Below, one piece after another: positions 1 to 7,001 of a DNA stretch of 64,000 bases. Each line of letters opens with the position of its first letter. The first letter of the stretch is position 1. The translations under genes were made by a program, and so were the position numbers. The DNA comes from UBA1479 sp040218445 (lineage in GTDB: Bacteria > Pseudomonadota > Alphaproteobacteria > Rhodospirillales > Casp-alpha2). The notes under the pieces are model-generated. The model searched no databases and had not been told where the DNA came from. It saw only the letters and a list, made by a program, of their open reading frames with translations. Where the stretch lies: NCBI GenBank assembly GCA_040218445.1, contig JAVJRK010000003.1, positions 129,175-193,174 on the forward strand. Reading direction: 5' to 3'.

Positions 1-111
1 GGATTATGGCGGGATCTTTGTTTCCGGGCGGTTAATTTTACGGAAACTTCTTTCCGCACCCGCCGCATCACAATCCGCCCCACGCCGTATCAGTCTGAAC
101 CAAGAAACCGC

Positions 112-131
112 AAAAAACCAGGGCTGCCTGG
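112..131 (-). terminator. Rho-independent terminator after fbpB
   Basis: Read on the minus strand, a 5-bp stem CCAGG / CCTGG with a 4-nt loop is followed by six T residues. It lies directly after the stop codon of the permease gene, where the iron operon should end. The stem is short, so efficiency is uncertain. Positions 1-111 show no gene that I can support. Confidence 0.55.
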
Positions 132-133
132 CC

Positions 134-1795
134 TTATTGGCGCGTGAACCGGTTGAGCACCGCATTCATCATCATCACCGGCACCACACCGGAAAGCACG
201 ATGAACAAGGCCGGAAGTGCGGCTTCTTCCAGCAATTCGTCCTTGGCGTACTGATAGACATAGGTCGCGAGCGTTTCGTAGTTGAAGGGACGGAGCAGCA
301 GGGTCATCGGCAGTTCCTTCATCACGTCCACGAACACCAAAAGGCCCCCCGCCACGAAGGACATGCTGACCAACGGCATGATGACCTTTCCCAGGCTGGC
401 GCCGAAACCATGGCCGAGCACCCGGCTGGCGCTCATCATATTGGGCGGCAGGCGTTCAAGGCCCGTGGTCACGGCACCGTAGCCCACGGCCTGGAACCGC
501 ACGGCACAGGCAAAGATCACAAGCCCGACCCCGCTGGTGAACCAACCGTCGAAGGTGATGTCCGATACGGCCCCCAGGACGGCGGCGATGGCCCCATCCA
601 ACGCCCCCGCCGCGGTCACCACGCCGATCGCCAGGATCGTTCCGGGAAAGGCATATCCGACCGAAGCCAGGGCGGTCATACGTTTCAACAGCGGCCCGCT
701 GTGATAGGCCGCGACAAAGCCCATGAAGGCCGCGACGGACATCACCACCAGGGCGACGCTGCCGCCCAGGAAGACGGAGTTGAACGTCGCGGAAACCATC
801 TTTTCGTTCAGGTCCAGAGAATGACCCTTGATCACGAAGGACGTCAGCACCCCCACGGGCAACACGAAACCGACCAGAATGGGTGTGGCGCAGACCGCCC
901 AGCAGACCGCGATCCCCCGCCCCTTCACGGTCACGGGGCGGAGAGAGACCGCCCGGCGGGCCGTGTCGGAAAACCGCCGCCGGGCACGGGCCAGGATTTC
1001 CAACGCCAGAAGCGCGATGATGAACAGAAATGCGACCGACGCGATCTGGGCCGCCGCGGCCAGACTGTTCATCCCCAGCCAGACGTTGAAGATGCCGAGC
1101 GTCAAGGTCCAGATCGCGAAGTATTCCACCGTTCCGAAATCCGAGACCGTTTCCATCATGGCCAGGGCCAGACCGGCGGCGATGGCCGGGCGGGCAAGCG
1201 GCAGGGCCACCTTCCAGAACACATTCCGCCGGGACAACATGCCCGCTTCGAACAAGGACGACGGCGTCAGCAGAAAGGCCGTGCGCGACATGACATAGAC
1301 ATAGGGATAAAGCACCGCCCCCATGACCATAATCGCCCCTTCCATGGAGCGGATTTCCGGAAACCAGTAATCGGATGCGCGCTGCCAGCCGAAGACCTCG
1401 CGCAGAAGCCCTTGTACGGGCCCCGCATATTCCAGGAAATCCGTGTAGACGTAAGCAATCAGATAGGCCGGCATGGCCGCCGGCAGCAGCAACAGCCATT
1501 CGAACACGCGACGTCCCGGAAAATCGTATCGTACGACCGTCCAGGCGGTGGACACACCGAACAGCAGGCAGACCACGGCAACGCCGCCCATGAGCATCAG
1601 CGTGTTGCCGACGTATCGCGGCAGGACCGAGGACGAAAGATGCGCCCACAGACCGCCGCTGTCACCGGTCGCCGCCCAGAACACCGCCAGGATCGGGCTC
1701 AGGAACACCGCCGCCAGCACGAAGACCGCAGCGGACCAGGGCGTCAGCCTGGATAGAATTTTAGTACGGAAATAGGCTGTAGCCTGCGTCACCAT
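134..1795 (-). CDS. fbpB: Ferric iron ABC transporter permease (FbpB type)
   Basis: Inner-membrane permease of 553 residues with two fused permease halves, as is usual for FbpB/ThiP-type iron transporters. Hydrophobic segments run throughout. Each half has an EAA-like cytoplasmic loop: one around 'FEAGMLSRRNVFWKVALPLA' in the first half and one around 'SASRVLGHGFGASLGKVIMP' in the second; these dock to the ATPase. The ATG at 1795 overlaps the end of the FbpA gene by 7 nt, so the two are translationally coupled. A hairpin plus T-run follows the stop. The ATPase partner is encoded divergently at 5673. Iron as the substrate is inferred from the FutA/FbpA-like binding protein and Fur-like boxes. 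Confidence 0.88.
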   Translation of the reverse strand: MVTQATAYFRTKILSRLTPWSAAVFVLAAVFLSPILAVFWAATGDSGGLWAHLSSSVLPRYVGNTLMLMGGVAVVCLLFGVSTAWTVVRYDFPGRRVFEWLLLLPAAMPAYLIAYVYTDFLEYAGPVQGLLREVFGWQRASDYWFPEIRSMEGAIMVMGAVLYPYVYVMSRTAFLLTPSSLFEAGMLSRRNVFWKVALPLARPAIAAGLALAMMETVSDFGTVEYFAIWTLTLGIFNVWLGMNSLAAAAQIASVAFLFIIALLALEILARARRRFSDTARRAVSLRPVTVKGRGIAVCWAVCATPILVGFVLPVGVLTSFVIKGHSLDLNEKMVSATFNSVFLGGSVALVVMSVAAFMGFVAAYHSGPLLKRMTALASVGYAFPGTILAIGVVTAAGALDGAIAAVLGAVSDITFDGWFTSGVGLVIFACAVRFQAVGYGAVTTGLERLPPNMMSASRVLGHGFGASLGKVIMPLVSMSFVAGGLLVFVDVMKELPMTLLLRPFNYETLATYVYQYAKDELLEEAALPALFIVLSGVVPVMMMNAVLNRFTRQ

Positions 1796-2832
1796 CCGAC
1801 ACGATCAATTACCTTTTGCGCCTCGGGTGCCAGTTCGGCGATCCGTCCGATGGGCAGTTTGTCTTCCTTGAACGTGCCCCAAGACGCAAGTTCCTTGGAG
1901 GGCGGAACCGCAGGATTGACCGGATACTCGAAATTGACGGCGCCATAAAGCCCCTGGGCCGTCTTTTCGGTGAGAAATTCCAGGAAACGGACGGCTTCTT
2001 CTTTGTGCTTGGAGTGCTTGGCCACACCGCCGCCCGAAATATTCATGTGGGTGCCGCGGCCTTCCTGATTAGGGAACACCAGCCGCACGCTTTCCGCCCA
2101 GGCCCGATGAGCCATCTTGTCCGAGAATTTCAGCTTCCCGAAATAGTAGTTGTTGATGATGGCGATGTCGCAGACCCCTTCGAACACGGCCTTGACCTGT
2201 GCCCGGTCGTTGCCTTGCGGGCGGCGGGCCAGGTTATCGACCACGCCCTGAGCCCATTTCTCGGCCCCTTCGACACCATGCGCTTCGATCATCGATGCCA
2301 CCAAGGCCCGGTTGTAGACATGGCTTCCCGGGCGGGAACAGATGCGTTTCTTCCACTTGGGATCGGCCAGGTCTTCATAGGTGCGGATCGATTGAACATC
2401 CTCGACCCCACTGGCGACCGCGATCACCCGTGCGCGCTTGGAAAAGGCGAACCAGCGGTTGCCGGGATCGCGCAGGTGGGCGGGAATATCCTGTTCCAGG
2501 GTTTTTGAGTCCACCTTGGCCAGCAAGTCCTTGTCCGCATAGACCATCAGGCGCGCGATATCGACCGTCAGGATGACGTCTGCGGGACTGCGCGCACCCT
2601 CAGCCTGCAGGCGCTGGGCAAGGCCCTTGGACGCATAGACGATGTTGATCTTGGTCCCCGTCTTTTCCGTATAGGCCTTGATGAAAGGCTCGATCAAAAA
2701 CGGCTGACGGTGGGAATAGATGTTCAATTCCGCCGACCGGGCCGAAGCGCCGAGGCCCACCAGGACAACGGCGAAAGCAAGTGCGCCGGCAATGGCCCGC
2801 CACAAGGGGGCCGGGTTGAACGATTTTGACAT
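1789..2832 (-). CDS. fbpA: Ferric iron-binding periplasmic protein (internal start)
   Basis: Starting at the ATG at 2832 gives a 347-residue protein, the usual length for FbpA/FutA. The start is preceded by AAAGGA with a 9-nt spacer, a good ribosome binding site. Residues 1-28 form a signal peptide ending near 'ASARSAE'. The mature protein begins 'ELNIYSHRQP' and carries the adjacent tyrosines of 'INNYYFGKL', which in this family help bind Fe(III). It should capture ferric iron in the periplasm and deliver it to FbpB/FbpC. It is in the same frame as the upstream desaturase sequence with no stop between, so some product could be a membrane-tethered fusion. Confidence 0.85.
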   Translation of the reverse strand: MSKSFNPAPLWRAIAGALAFAVVLVGLGASARSAELNIYSHRQPFLIEPFIKAYTEKTGTKINIVYASKGLAQRLQAEGARSPADVILTVDIARLMVYADKDLLAKVDSKTLEQDIPAHLRDPGNRWFAFSKRARVIAVASGVEDVQSIRTYEDLADPKWKKRICSRPGSHVYNRALVASMIEAHGVEGAEKWAQGVVDNLARRPQGNDRAQVKAVFEGVCDIAIINNYYFGKLKFSDKMAHRAWAESVRLVFPNQEGRGTHMNISGGGVAKHSKHKEEAVRFLEFLTEKTAQGLYGAVNFEYPVNPAVPPSKELASWGTFKEDKLPIGRIAELAPEAQKVIDRVGW

Positions 2833-3798
2833 TACGTGAATTCCTTTGGTCAGTCCCCCGGCGACGCATTTAGCCGCGTCGGCGAAGGGCGCAAGATAGA
2901 TGGTTCGAAGGTCGTGGCAAGGGCGGACCTGCCCGGCAACGCCGAAGCGCAGGTTCTCGCGCCGGCCCGCCAGGCACAGGCTGCCGCCGATCCAATCCCA
3001 AACGGCCAAGACGACGCCGAAGTTGCGATCGAAGTGCCGCGGGTCGGTGGAATGATGAATCTGGTGCTGGGCGGGCGAGATCAGCACACGTTCGATCCAG
3101 CGCCCATAGGATATCCAAACGTGGCTGTGGCGCAGGTTTGATCCGGCCGCATTGAACAGGAACAGCACCACGTTGGCGCCCAGAACGGTCATCAGTTCCG
3201 CCCGGCTGCCGAAGAAAAACAGAAAAACCGCCACGGCCACGGCCTGCACCAAGACCGAACGCAGACCGAATACCACCCCTTCCATGGGATGGGTGCGATA
3301 GACCGTCAGCGGCGTCAGCGTTTCCGCCGTGTGATGGATCTTGTGGAAAGCCCAGAGCACGGACCAGCGGTGCATGGCCCGATGCACAAGATACTTGGCC
3401 AGATCGTCCAGCAAAAACAGCGCCACCGTGAACAGAACGGCAATCGCCCATCCCGGCGCCTCCGGCCACAACATGGGCCGCCCGTCGAACCAGATGTGAA
3501 GCCATTCGAACAGCAAGGTTGCCGCGGCCACGTTGCCAAGCAGCCGGGGGCCGACCCCCATCATCACCGCATGGTTGAGAAACAGGATTTTGAGATCGGC
3601 AAGGGCCGAGCGGGACAGCCATACCCGCCGGCTGAACAAGTCGGCCAGGACCCGGCGGAACGGCGCATCCGCAACACGCAGTTGGACCGCCAGAGCGATC
3701 AGCAAAGCCGCCGCCAGGTAGCCGACGAACACGCGTTTCTGCGGATTGATAAAGGGATCCGCGACGCGGTCCAGATATTCGAGAACCAGGGTGTCCAT
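1789..3798 (-). CDS. Sterol desaturase/fatty-acid hydroxylase frame continuous with FbpA
   Basis: One uninterrupted 669-codon frame. Residues about 1-320 form a membrane-bound di-iron hydroxylase of the sterol desaturase family, with several hydrophobic helices and the three histidine clusters HRAMH (about 138), HKIHH (about 152) and HQIHH (about 246). The C-terminal text 'YLAPFADAAK' looks like the normal end of this family, but no stop follows. The frame runs on into a complete periplasmic iron-binding protein that begins with its own signal peptide. Either the desaturase has lost its stop codon and makes a fusion, or two products arise because the second part has its own ribosome binding site (see 1789-2832). 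A base error that removed a stop cannot be excluded. The desaturase substrate is unknown. Confidence 0.7.
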   Translation of the reverse strand: MDTLVLEYLDRVADPFINPQKRVFVGYLAAALLIALAVQLRVADAPFRRVLADLFSRRVWLSRSALADLKILFLNHAVMMGVGPRLLGNVAAATLLFEWLHIWFDGRPMLWPEAPGWAIAVLFTVALFLLDDLAKYLVHRAMHRWSVLWAFHKIHHTAETLTPLTVYRTHPMEGVVFGLRSVLVQAVAVAVFLFFFGSRAELMTVLGANVVLFLFNAAGSNLRHSHVWISYGRWIERVLISPAQHQIHHSTDPRHFDRNFGVVLAVWDWIGGSLCLAGRRENLRFGVAGQVRPCHDLRTIYLAPFADAAKCVAGGLTKGIHVMSKSFNPAPLWRAIAGALAFAVVLVGLGASARSAELNIYSHRQPFLIEPFIKAYTEKTGTKINIVYASKGLAQRLQAEGARSPADVILTVDIARLMVYADKDLLAKVDSKTLEQDIPAHLRDPGNRWFAFSKRARVIAVASGVEDVQSIRTYEDLADPKWKKRICSRPGSHVYNRALVASMIEAHGVEGAEKWAQGVVDNLARRPQGNDRAQVKAVFEGVCDIAIINNYYFGKLKFSDKMAHRAWAESVRLVFPNQEGRGTHMNISGGGVAKHSKHKEEAVRFLEFLTEKTAQGLYGAVNFEYPVNPAVPPSKELASWGTFKEDKLPIGRIAELAPEAQKVIDRVGW

Positions 3799-3814
3799 TT
3801 ATGCCCAGGTAACG

Positions 3815-3850
3815 GAAGAAAGGACGGCCGAGCCCCATCAGGGCCCGGCC
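3815..3850 (-). terminator. Hairpin after the DUF4856 gene
   Basis: On the minus strand GGCCGGGCCC and GGGCTCGGCC form a strong stem (one G-T pair) with a short loop, followed by a T-rich stretch. It lies between the DUF4856 gene and the desaturase/fbpA frame, so it could reduce read-through from the first gene into the transporter genes. Confidence 0.5.
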
Positions 3851-3864
3851 ATCGAACGGGTTGT

Positions 3865-5289
3865 TTAGTCGTTTTCGGAGCTTTTACCGCTGCCGAGTTT
3901 CTTGGCCAGATCGGCGATGTCGCCGCTGATCTCGCCCAGACGCGCCTTGATGCCGAACTTATCGACCATCAGCTTCTGAACCTTGGCCATGTGCAGCATG
4001 TATTCACCCCAGGCAACGCCCTGGTCGCGCATGTAATTGCCCTTGCTGTCCAGATTGACGACCTGGCTGGCATTGGTTAGCAGCGGGCCAAACCCGATCA
4101 GGCGGTTCAGCTTGGTCGCCGTTTCACCCAGGTTGGTCTTACCGGCCTGCAGCGCCAGGCTGAAGCCCTTCAACTCACCCCAATGCTTGATGTAATCGGC
4201 GTTGACCTTGGCGATGTCGCCATTGGCATCCATGATGGTCTTCAGCTTGGTCATGTCCTTGTAGACGGACCCGGCATATTTGAAGACCGCTTCGGCCAGG
4301 GTCTTTTCCCAATTGTCGCCGATGACCTTGGCATAGCCGACCAACTGCGCGCGCTGCGCATCCGTCAGCTTTTCGCCCTTGGCCGACGTCAACAACTTAC
4401 GGCCGTCAAGAAACGCCTTGGTAATGGTGTGTAGATAGTCGGTCGCATTCGGCTTGCCGGCCGTCGACTTGTCGGCGCCGGCGGCGTAATAAGCCGGCGC
4501 GAAGACCATTTCCGACTTCAGATCGACCTTGCCGTCCTTGTTGTAATCGGCCAGGGCGAAGGCATCGTCTTTCTGCTTGGCGATGGCATAGACCTGATTC
4601 GCGGTCAGCTTCATGGTATGGGCCGGGGCGCCGAAGTAACCCCAGGCTTCGTCCCAGGCATGCTCTTTGCCGGTATAAGGTGCGCCGTCCTTGTAGGGCT
4701 TGTCGTTCGGTTTTTTGTCGGCAGCCAAGTATTCGTCCAGATACCCATCGACGGCCTGATTGTACATCATCGCGCCCATGAGAAATTTGGAGATCAGCTG
4801 CGGATAGTTGTAGCCGTTGGCCATATCCACGCCCTTCTCGGCCTCGGCCGCTTTGGCGATCCAGAACTCGATCAGTTCCGCGCCCGTCATGTTGTTGGGC
4901 ATGCCCGTGACCGTGCCTTTGAAGGTCTTGCCGGCCAGGTTCTTTTTCTTCGAGATATCGTCAATGCCCGTCTGCTTGATGACGAAGGCCCCCTTGGTCT
5001 TGGGCGCGATGATCGCGCGGCCGGCATCGGAGCTCTTGAAATAGGACAGCATCTGCGCCTTAAGCTCGGCATTCGGCTTTCCGTTGCCCTTGCCTGCGAG
5101 CTTCTTCAGCGAATCATGCAGCGTATGGCGGGCGATCTGTCCCGAATAGGAAACGGAATTCGTCTTCTTGCCGCTATATCCCTTTACGGTGACGGGAAAG
5201 CCAGAATAGACATCGTCGTCCGCCATCGCGGGGCCGGAAAGCAGTGCGACAGTGAGGGCGGCTGCGCCCAAGGTGGCCGTTCTGAACAT
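3865..5289 (-). CDS. Secreted DUF4856-family, probably iron-regulated protein
   Basis: Periplasmic protein of 474 residues. I chose the ATG at 5289 because GAGAGGA lies just upstream and because it places the signal peptide at the N-terminus (hydrophobic 'AALTVALLSG', cleavage near 'PAMA-DDD'); an in-frame ATG nine codons upstream is possible. The body is alpha-helical and resembles DUF4856 proteins, which are related in outline to imelysin-type iron-regulated lipoproteins. Around residue 250 the stretch 'DYNKDGKVDLKSE' looks like a calcium-binding EF-hand or dockerin loop, although the last acidic residue is one place late. The gene lies next to iron transport genes and two Fur-like boxes, so a role in iron capture is likely. 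The biochemical function is unknown. Confidence 0.7.
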   Translation of the reverse strand: MFRTATLGAAALTVALLSGPAMADDDVYSGFPVTVKGYSGKKTNSVSYSGQIARHTLHDSLKKLAGKGNGKPNAELKAQMLSYFKSSDAGRAIIAPKTKGAFVIKQTGIDDISKKKNLAGKTFKGTVTGMPNNMTGAELIEFWIAKAAEAEKGVDMANGYNYPQLISKFLMGAMMYNQAVDGYLDEYLAADKKPNDKPYKDGAPYTGKEHAWDEAWGYFGAPAHTMKLTANQVYAIAKQKDDAFALADYNKDGKVDLKSEMVFAPAYYAAGADKSTAGKPNATDYLHTITKAFLDGRKLLTSAKGEKLTDAQRAQLVGYAKVIGDNWEKTLAEAVFKYAGSVYKDMTKLKTIMDANGDIAKVNADYIKHWGELKGFSLALQAGKTNLGETATKLNRLIGFGPLLTNASQVVNLDSKGNYMRDQGVAWGEYMLHMAKVQKLMVDKFGIKARLGEISGDIADLAKKLGSGKSSEND

Positions 5290-5328
5290 GGAGGGTCCTC
5301 TCAATTGGGTTTCCAAGGTTTTGAATGG

Positions 5329-5342
5329 TTAGCAACTGCTAA
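5329..5342. promoter_or_regulatory. Perfect inverted repeat upstream of the DUF4856 gene
   Basis: TTAGCA-AC-TGCTAA is a perfect 6-bp inverted repeat just upstream of the minus-strand start and next to the first Fur-like box. It may be an operator or a short leader hairpin. No specific regulator can be assigned. Confidence 0.35.
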
Positions 5343-5347
5343 TGAGG

Positions 5348-5364
5348 CTGATTATCATTATCAG
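5348..5364. promoter_or_regulatory. Fur-box-like operator 1
   Basis: CTGATTATCATTATCAG reads on the minus strand as CTGATAATGATAATCAG. This matches most of the classical Fur box (GATAATGATAATCATTATC) and has palindromic ends. It lies 59 nt upstream of the minus-strand DUF4856 start and about 310 nt upstream of the plus-strand ATPase start, so one site could repress both divergent iron genes. Confidence 0.65.
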
Positions 5365-5400
5365 TTTGTCGGGCGATCCTAATTCACCCGTTGCTAAATG

Positions 5401-5417
5401 CAAATGATTTTCATTAA
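5401..5417. promoter_or_regulatory. Fur-box-like operator 2
   Basis: AATGA-TTT-TCATT (5403-5415) is a perfect short palindrome built of Fur-type half-sites in an AT-rich stretch. It lies about 40 nt beyond the first box, in the same divergent intergenic region. Two boxes suggest cooperative iron-dependent repression. Confidence 0.5.
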
Positions 5418-5672
5418 TATTCAAAAGCCCTGGGCGGGCGCATAGAATTTCGCATGGATGGCCGGTTAATCTCCGATGCCGCCCGGTTTTGCCCCGCGTT
5501 TCCAGGTGATAACAATTGCGTGACCTTGGGGTTTCCCTGGGCGCCGGTTTCTGTTTTTTTGCGGTTTCATCGTTTCAACCGCGCCCGACCTGAGAGGTAC
5601 CGTGGCCAAGCCGAATTCGCCCCCTTCTGCACTGGACCTTCGGAACCGCATCATCACCCGAAAGCCTGCGTC

Positions 5673-6803
5673 GTGAACAAACTCGACGCAACATCGCACC
5701 CAGAAGCCGCAGACCTGACGCCGCGGGATGGGTTGCACATGCTGAACGTATCCCATGCGTTCGGTGAAAAACGGGTCGTGAACGGGGTTTCCGTGTTCGT
5801 CGAGCCCGGAGAGCTGGTTTGCCTTCTTGGGCCTTCCGGTTGCGGTAAAACGACCTTGCTGCGCTTGGCCGCAGGGTTGGAAACGTTGCAATCCGGGCGC
5901 ATCACCATCGGCGAAGAAGCCGTCGCCGACGGCGCCGGTGCGCAGATGCCGCCGGAAAAACGTAACATCGGCCTGATGTTCCAGGATTTCGCCCTTTTCC
6001 CTCATCTGACCGTCTTCCAGAACGTGACCTTCGGTCTGACGGAGAAAGACACCGAACGTCAGGACTGGGTCCGCAAAACCCTGAGCGCCATGGGGCTTGG
6101 GACTTATGCCGATGCCTATCCGCACACCCTATCGGGCGGCCAGCAGCAACGCGTCGCCCTGCTGCGTGCCCTGGCTCCCGCCCCCCGTGTGCTGCTGTTG
6201 GACGAACCCTTTTCCGGCCTGGACGTCAACCGCCGGGCACAGATTCGCCAGGATACGTTCCAAATCCTGTCCCAGTCCGGTATTGCGACGCTGATGGTCA
6301 CCCATGATCCGGAAGAGGCCATGTTCATGGCTGACCGTATCCTGGTCATGCAGAACGGCCGGATCGTCCAATCCGGCAAGCCGGTGGACATCTATTTCCA
6401 TCCGGTAACGGCCTTTGTCGCGGAACTGTTTGGACCGGTGAACCGCCTGTCCGGTCGGATCGCCAACGGTGGCCTCGACACGCCCTTGGGGAGATTTCCA
6501 TCCAACGGCCTTTCAGACGGCACCGAAGTTCAGGTGCTTATCCGCCCGGAAGCCCTGGGCCTTTCGGCAATCAACGGCGCGGGTACTTTTCGGGCTGATA
6601 ATGACCAAAACACGCGCCTGACGGTTGTTTCCGCCCGCTCCTTGGGCCGCTCGTCACATCTGGCACTCAAACTCGGTAACGGCGGCGACGCGCCGCTTTT
6701 GAATGCACGCATGCCCGGGGTCTTTCTACCGTCAACCGGTTCCGAAGTTCGCACCGAAATCGCCCCGGAAAACCTGCTGATCTTCCCGAAGGATGAAGCC
6801 TGA
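5673..6803 (+). CDS. fbpC: Ferric iron ABC transporter ATP-binding protein
   Basis: Cytoplasmic ATPase of the FbpC/PotA type. Visible motifs are Walker A 'GPSGCGKTT' (about residue 53), signature 'LSGGQQQR' (about 153), Walker B 'VLLLDEP' (about 173), D-loop 'SGLD', switch histidine in 'VTHDPEEA', and a C-terminal TOBE-like beta domain. The frame is open upstream to 5454, but homology starts only after the GTG at 5673 ('VNKLD...'), so I prefer that start (376 aa); no strong Shine-Dalgarno settles it. It is divergent from the DUF4856-fbpA-fbpB genes and shares their Fur-like operators. It should energise FbpB. About 250 nt of leader separate it from the Fur-like boxes. Confidence 0.85.
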   Translation: MNKLDATSHPEAADLTPRDGLHMLNVSHAFGEKRVVNGVSVFVEPGELVCLLGPSGCGKTTLLRLAAGLETLQSGRITIGEEAVADGAGAQMPPEKRNIGLMFQDFALFPHLTVFQNVTFGLTEKDTERQDWVRKTLSAMGLGTYADAYPHTLSGGQQQRVALLRALAPAPRVLLLDEPFSGLDVNRRAQIRQDTFQILSQSGIATLMVTHDPEEAMFMADRILVMQNGRIVQSGKPVDIYFHPVTAFVAELFGPVNRLSGRIANGGLDTPLGRFPSNGLSDGTEVQVLIRPEALGLSAINGAGTFRADNDQNTRLTVVSARSLGRSSHLALKLGNGGDAPLLNARMPGVFLPSTGSEVRTEIAPENLLIFPKDEA

Positions 6804-6926
6804 ATTTACGGCTGCCGGCGGCAAGAATTACCCATCAAACGGACAATCCCGGCTTACACGGCATTCTTTGCCCAGAGCCGTTAACAAAAAATCTTGCAAT
6901 TTCAACAAGTTGCATGGGCTCATATT

Positions 6927-6942
6927 TGGCATTCGGCTTGCA
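6927..6942 (+). promoter_or_regulatory. Sigma-54 promoter upstream of the hook-like gene
   Basis: TGGCATTCGGCTTGCA matches the -24/-12 consensus TGGCAYG-N4-TTGCW at every position but one (position 7, T for G), with exact spacing. The expected transcription start is about 12 nt downstream, roughly 50 nt before the ATG at 7002. Sigma-54 control of hook genes is established in Caulobacter-type alphaproteobacteria. Confidence 0.75.
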
Positions 6943-7001
6943 CCCAAAGCAGTGGAAAAAAACCTTTTAGAGGGCCTACCGGACGCGGCGGGCAACGAAC
7001 A

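Noticed and set aside
137..1756. Long open frame on the plus strand opposite fbpB (539 codons, His/Arg/Gly-rich)
   Set aside because: Low-complexity text with no motif; it is the antisense shadow of a clear permease gene in GC-rich DNA.
2870..3838. 322-codon minus-strand frame overlapping the desaturase
   Set aside because: It is an alternative reading frame rich in Arg/Gly/Pro with no motif; the desaturase frame has three histidine clusters.
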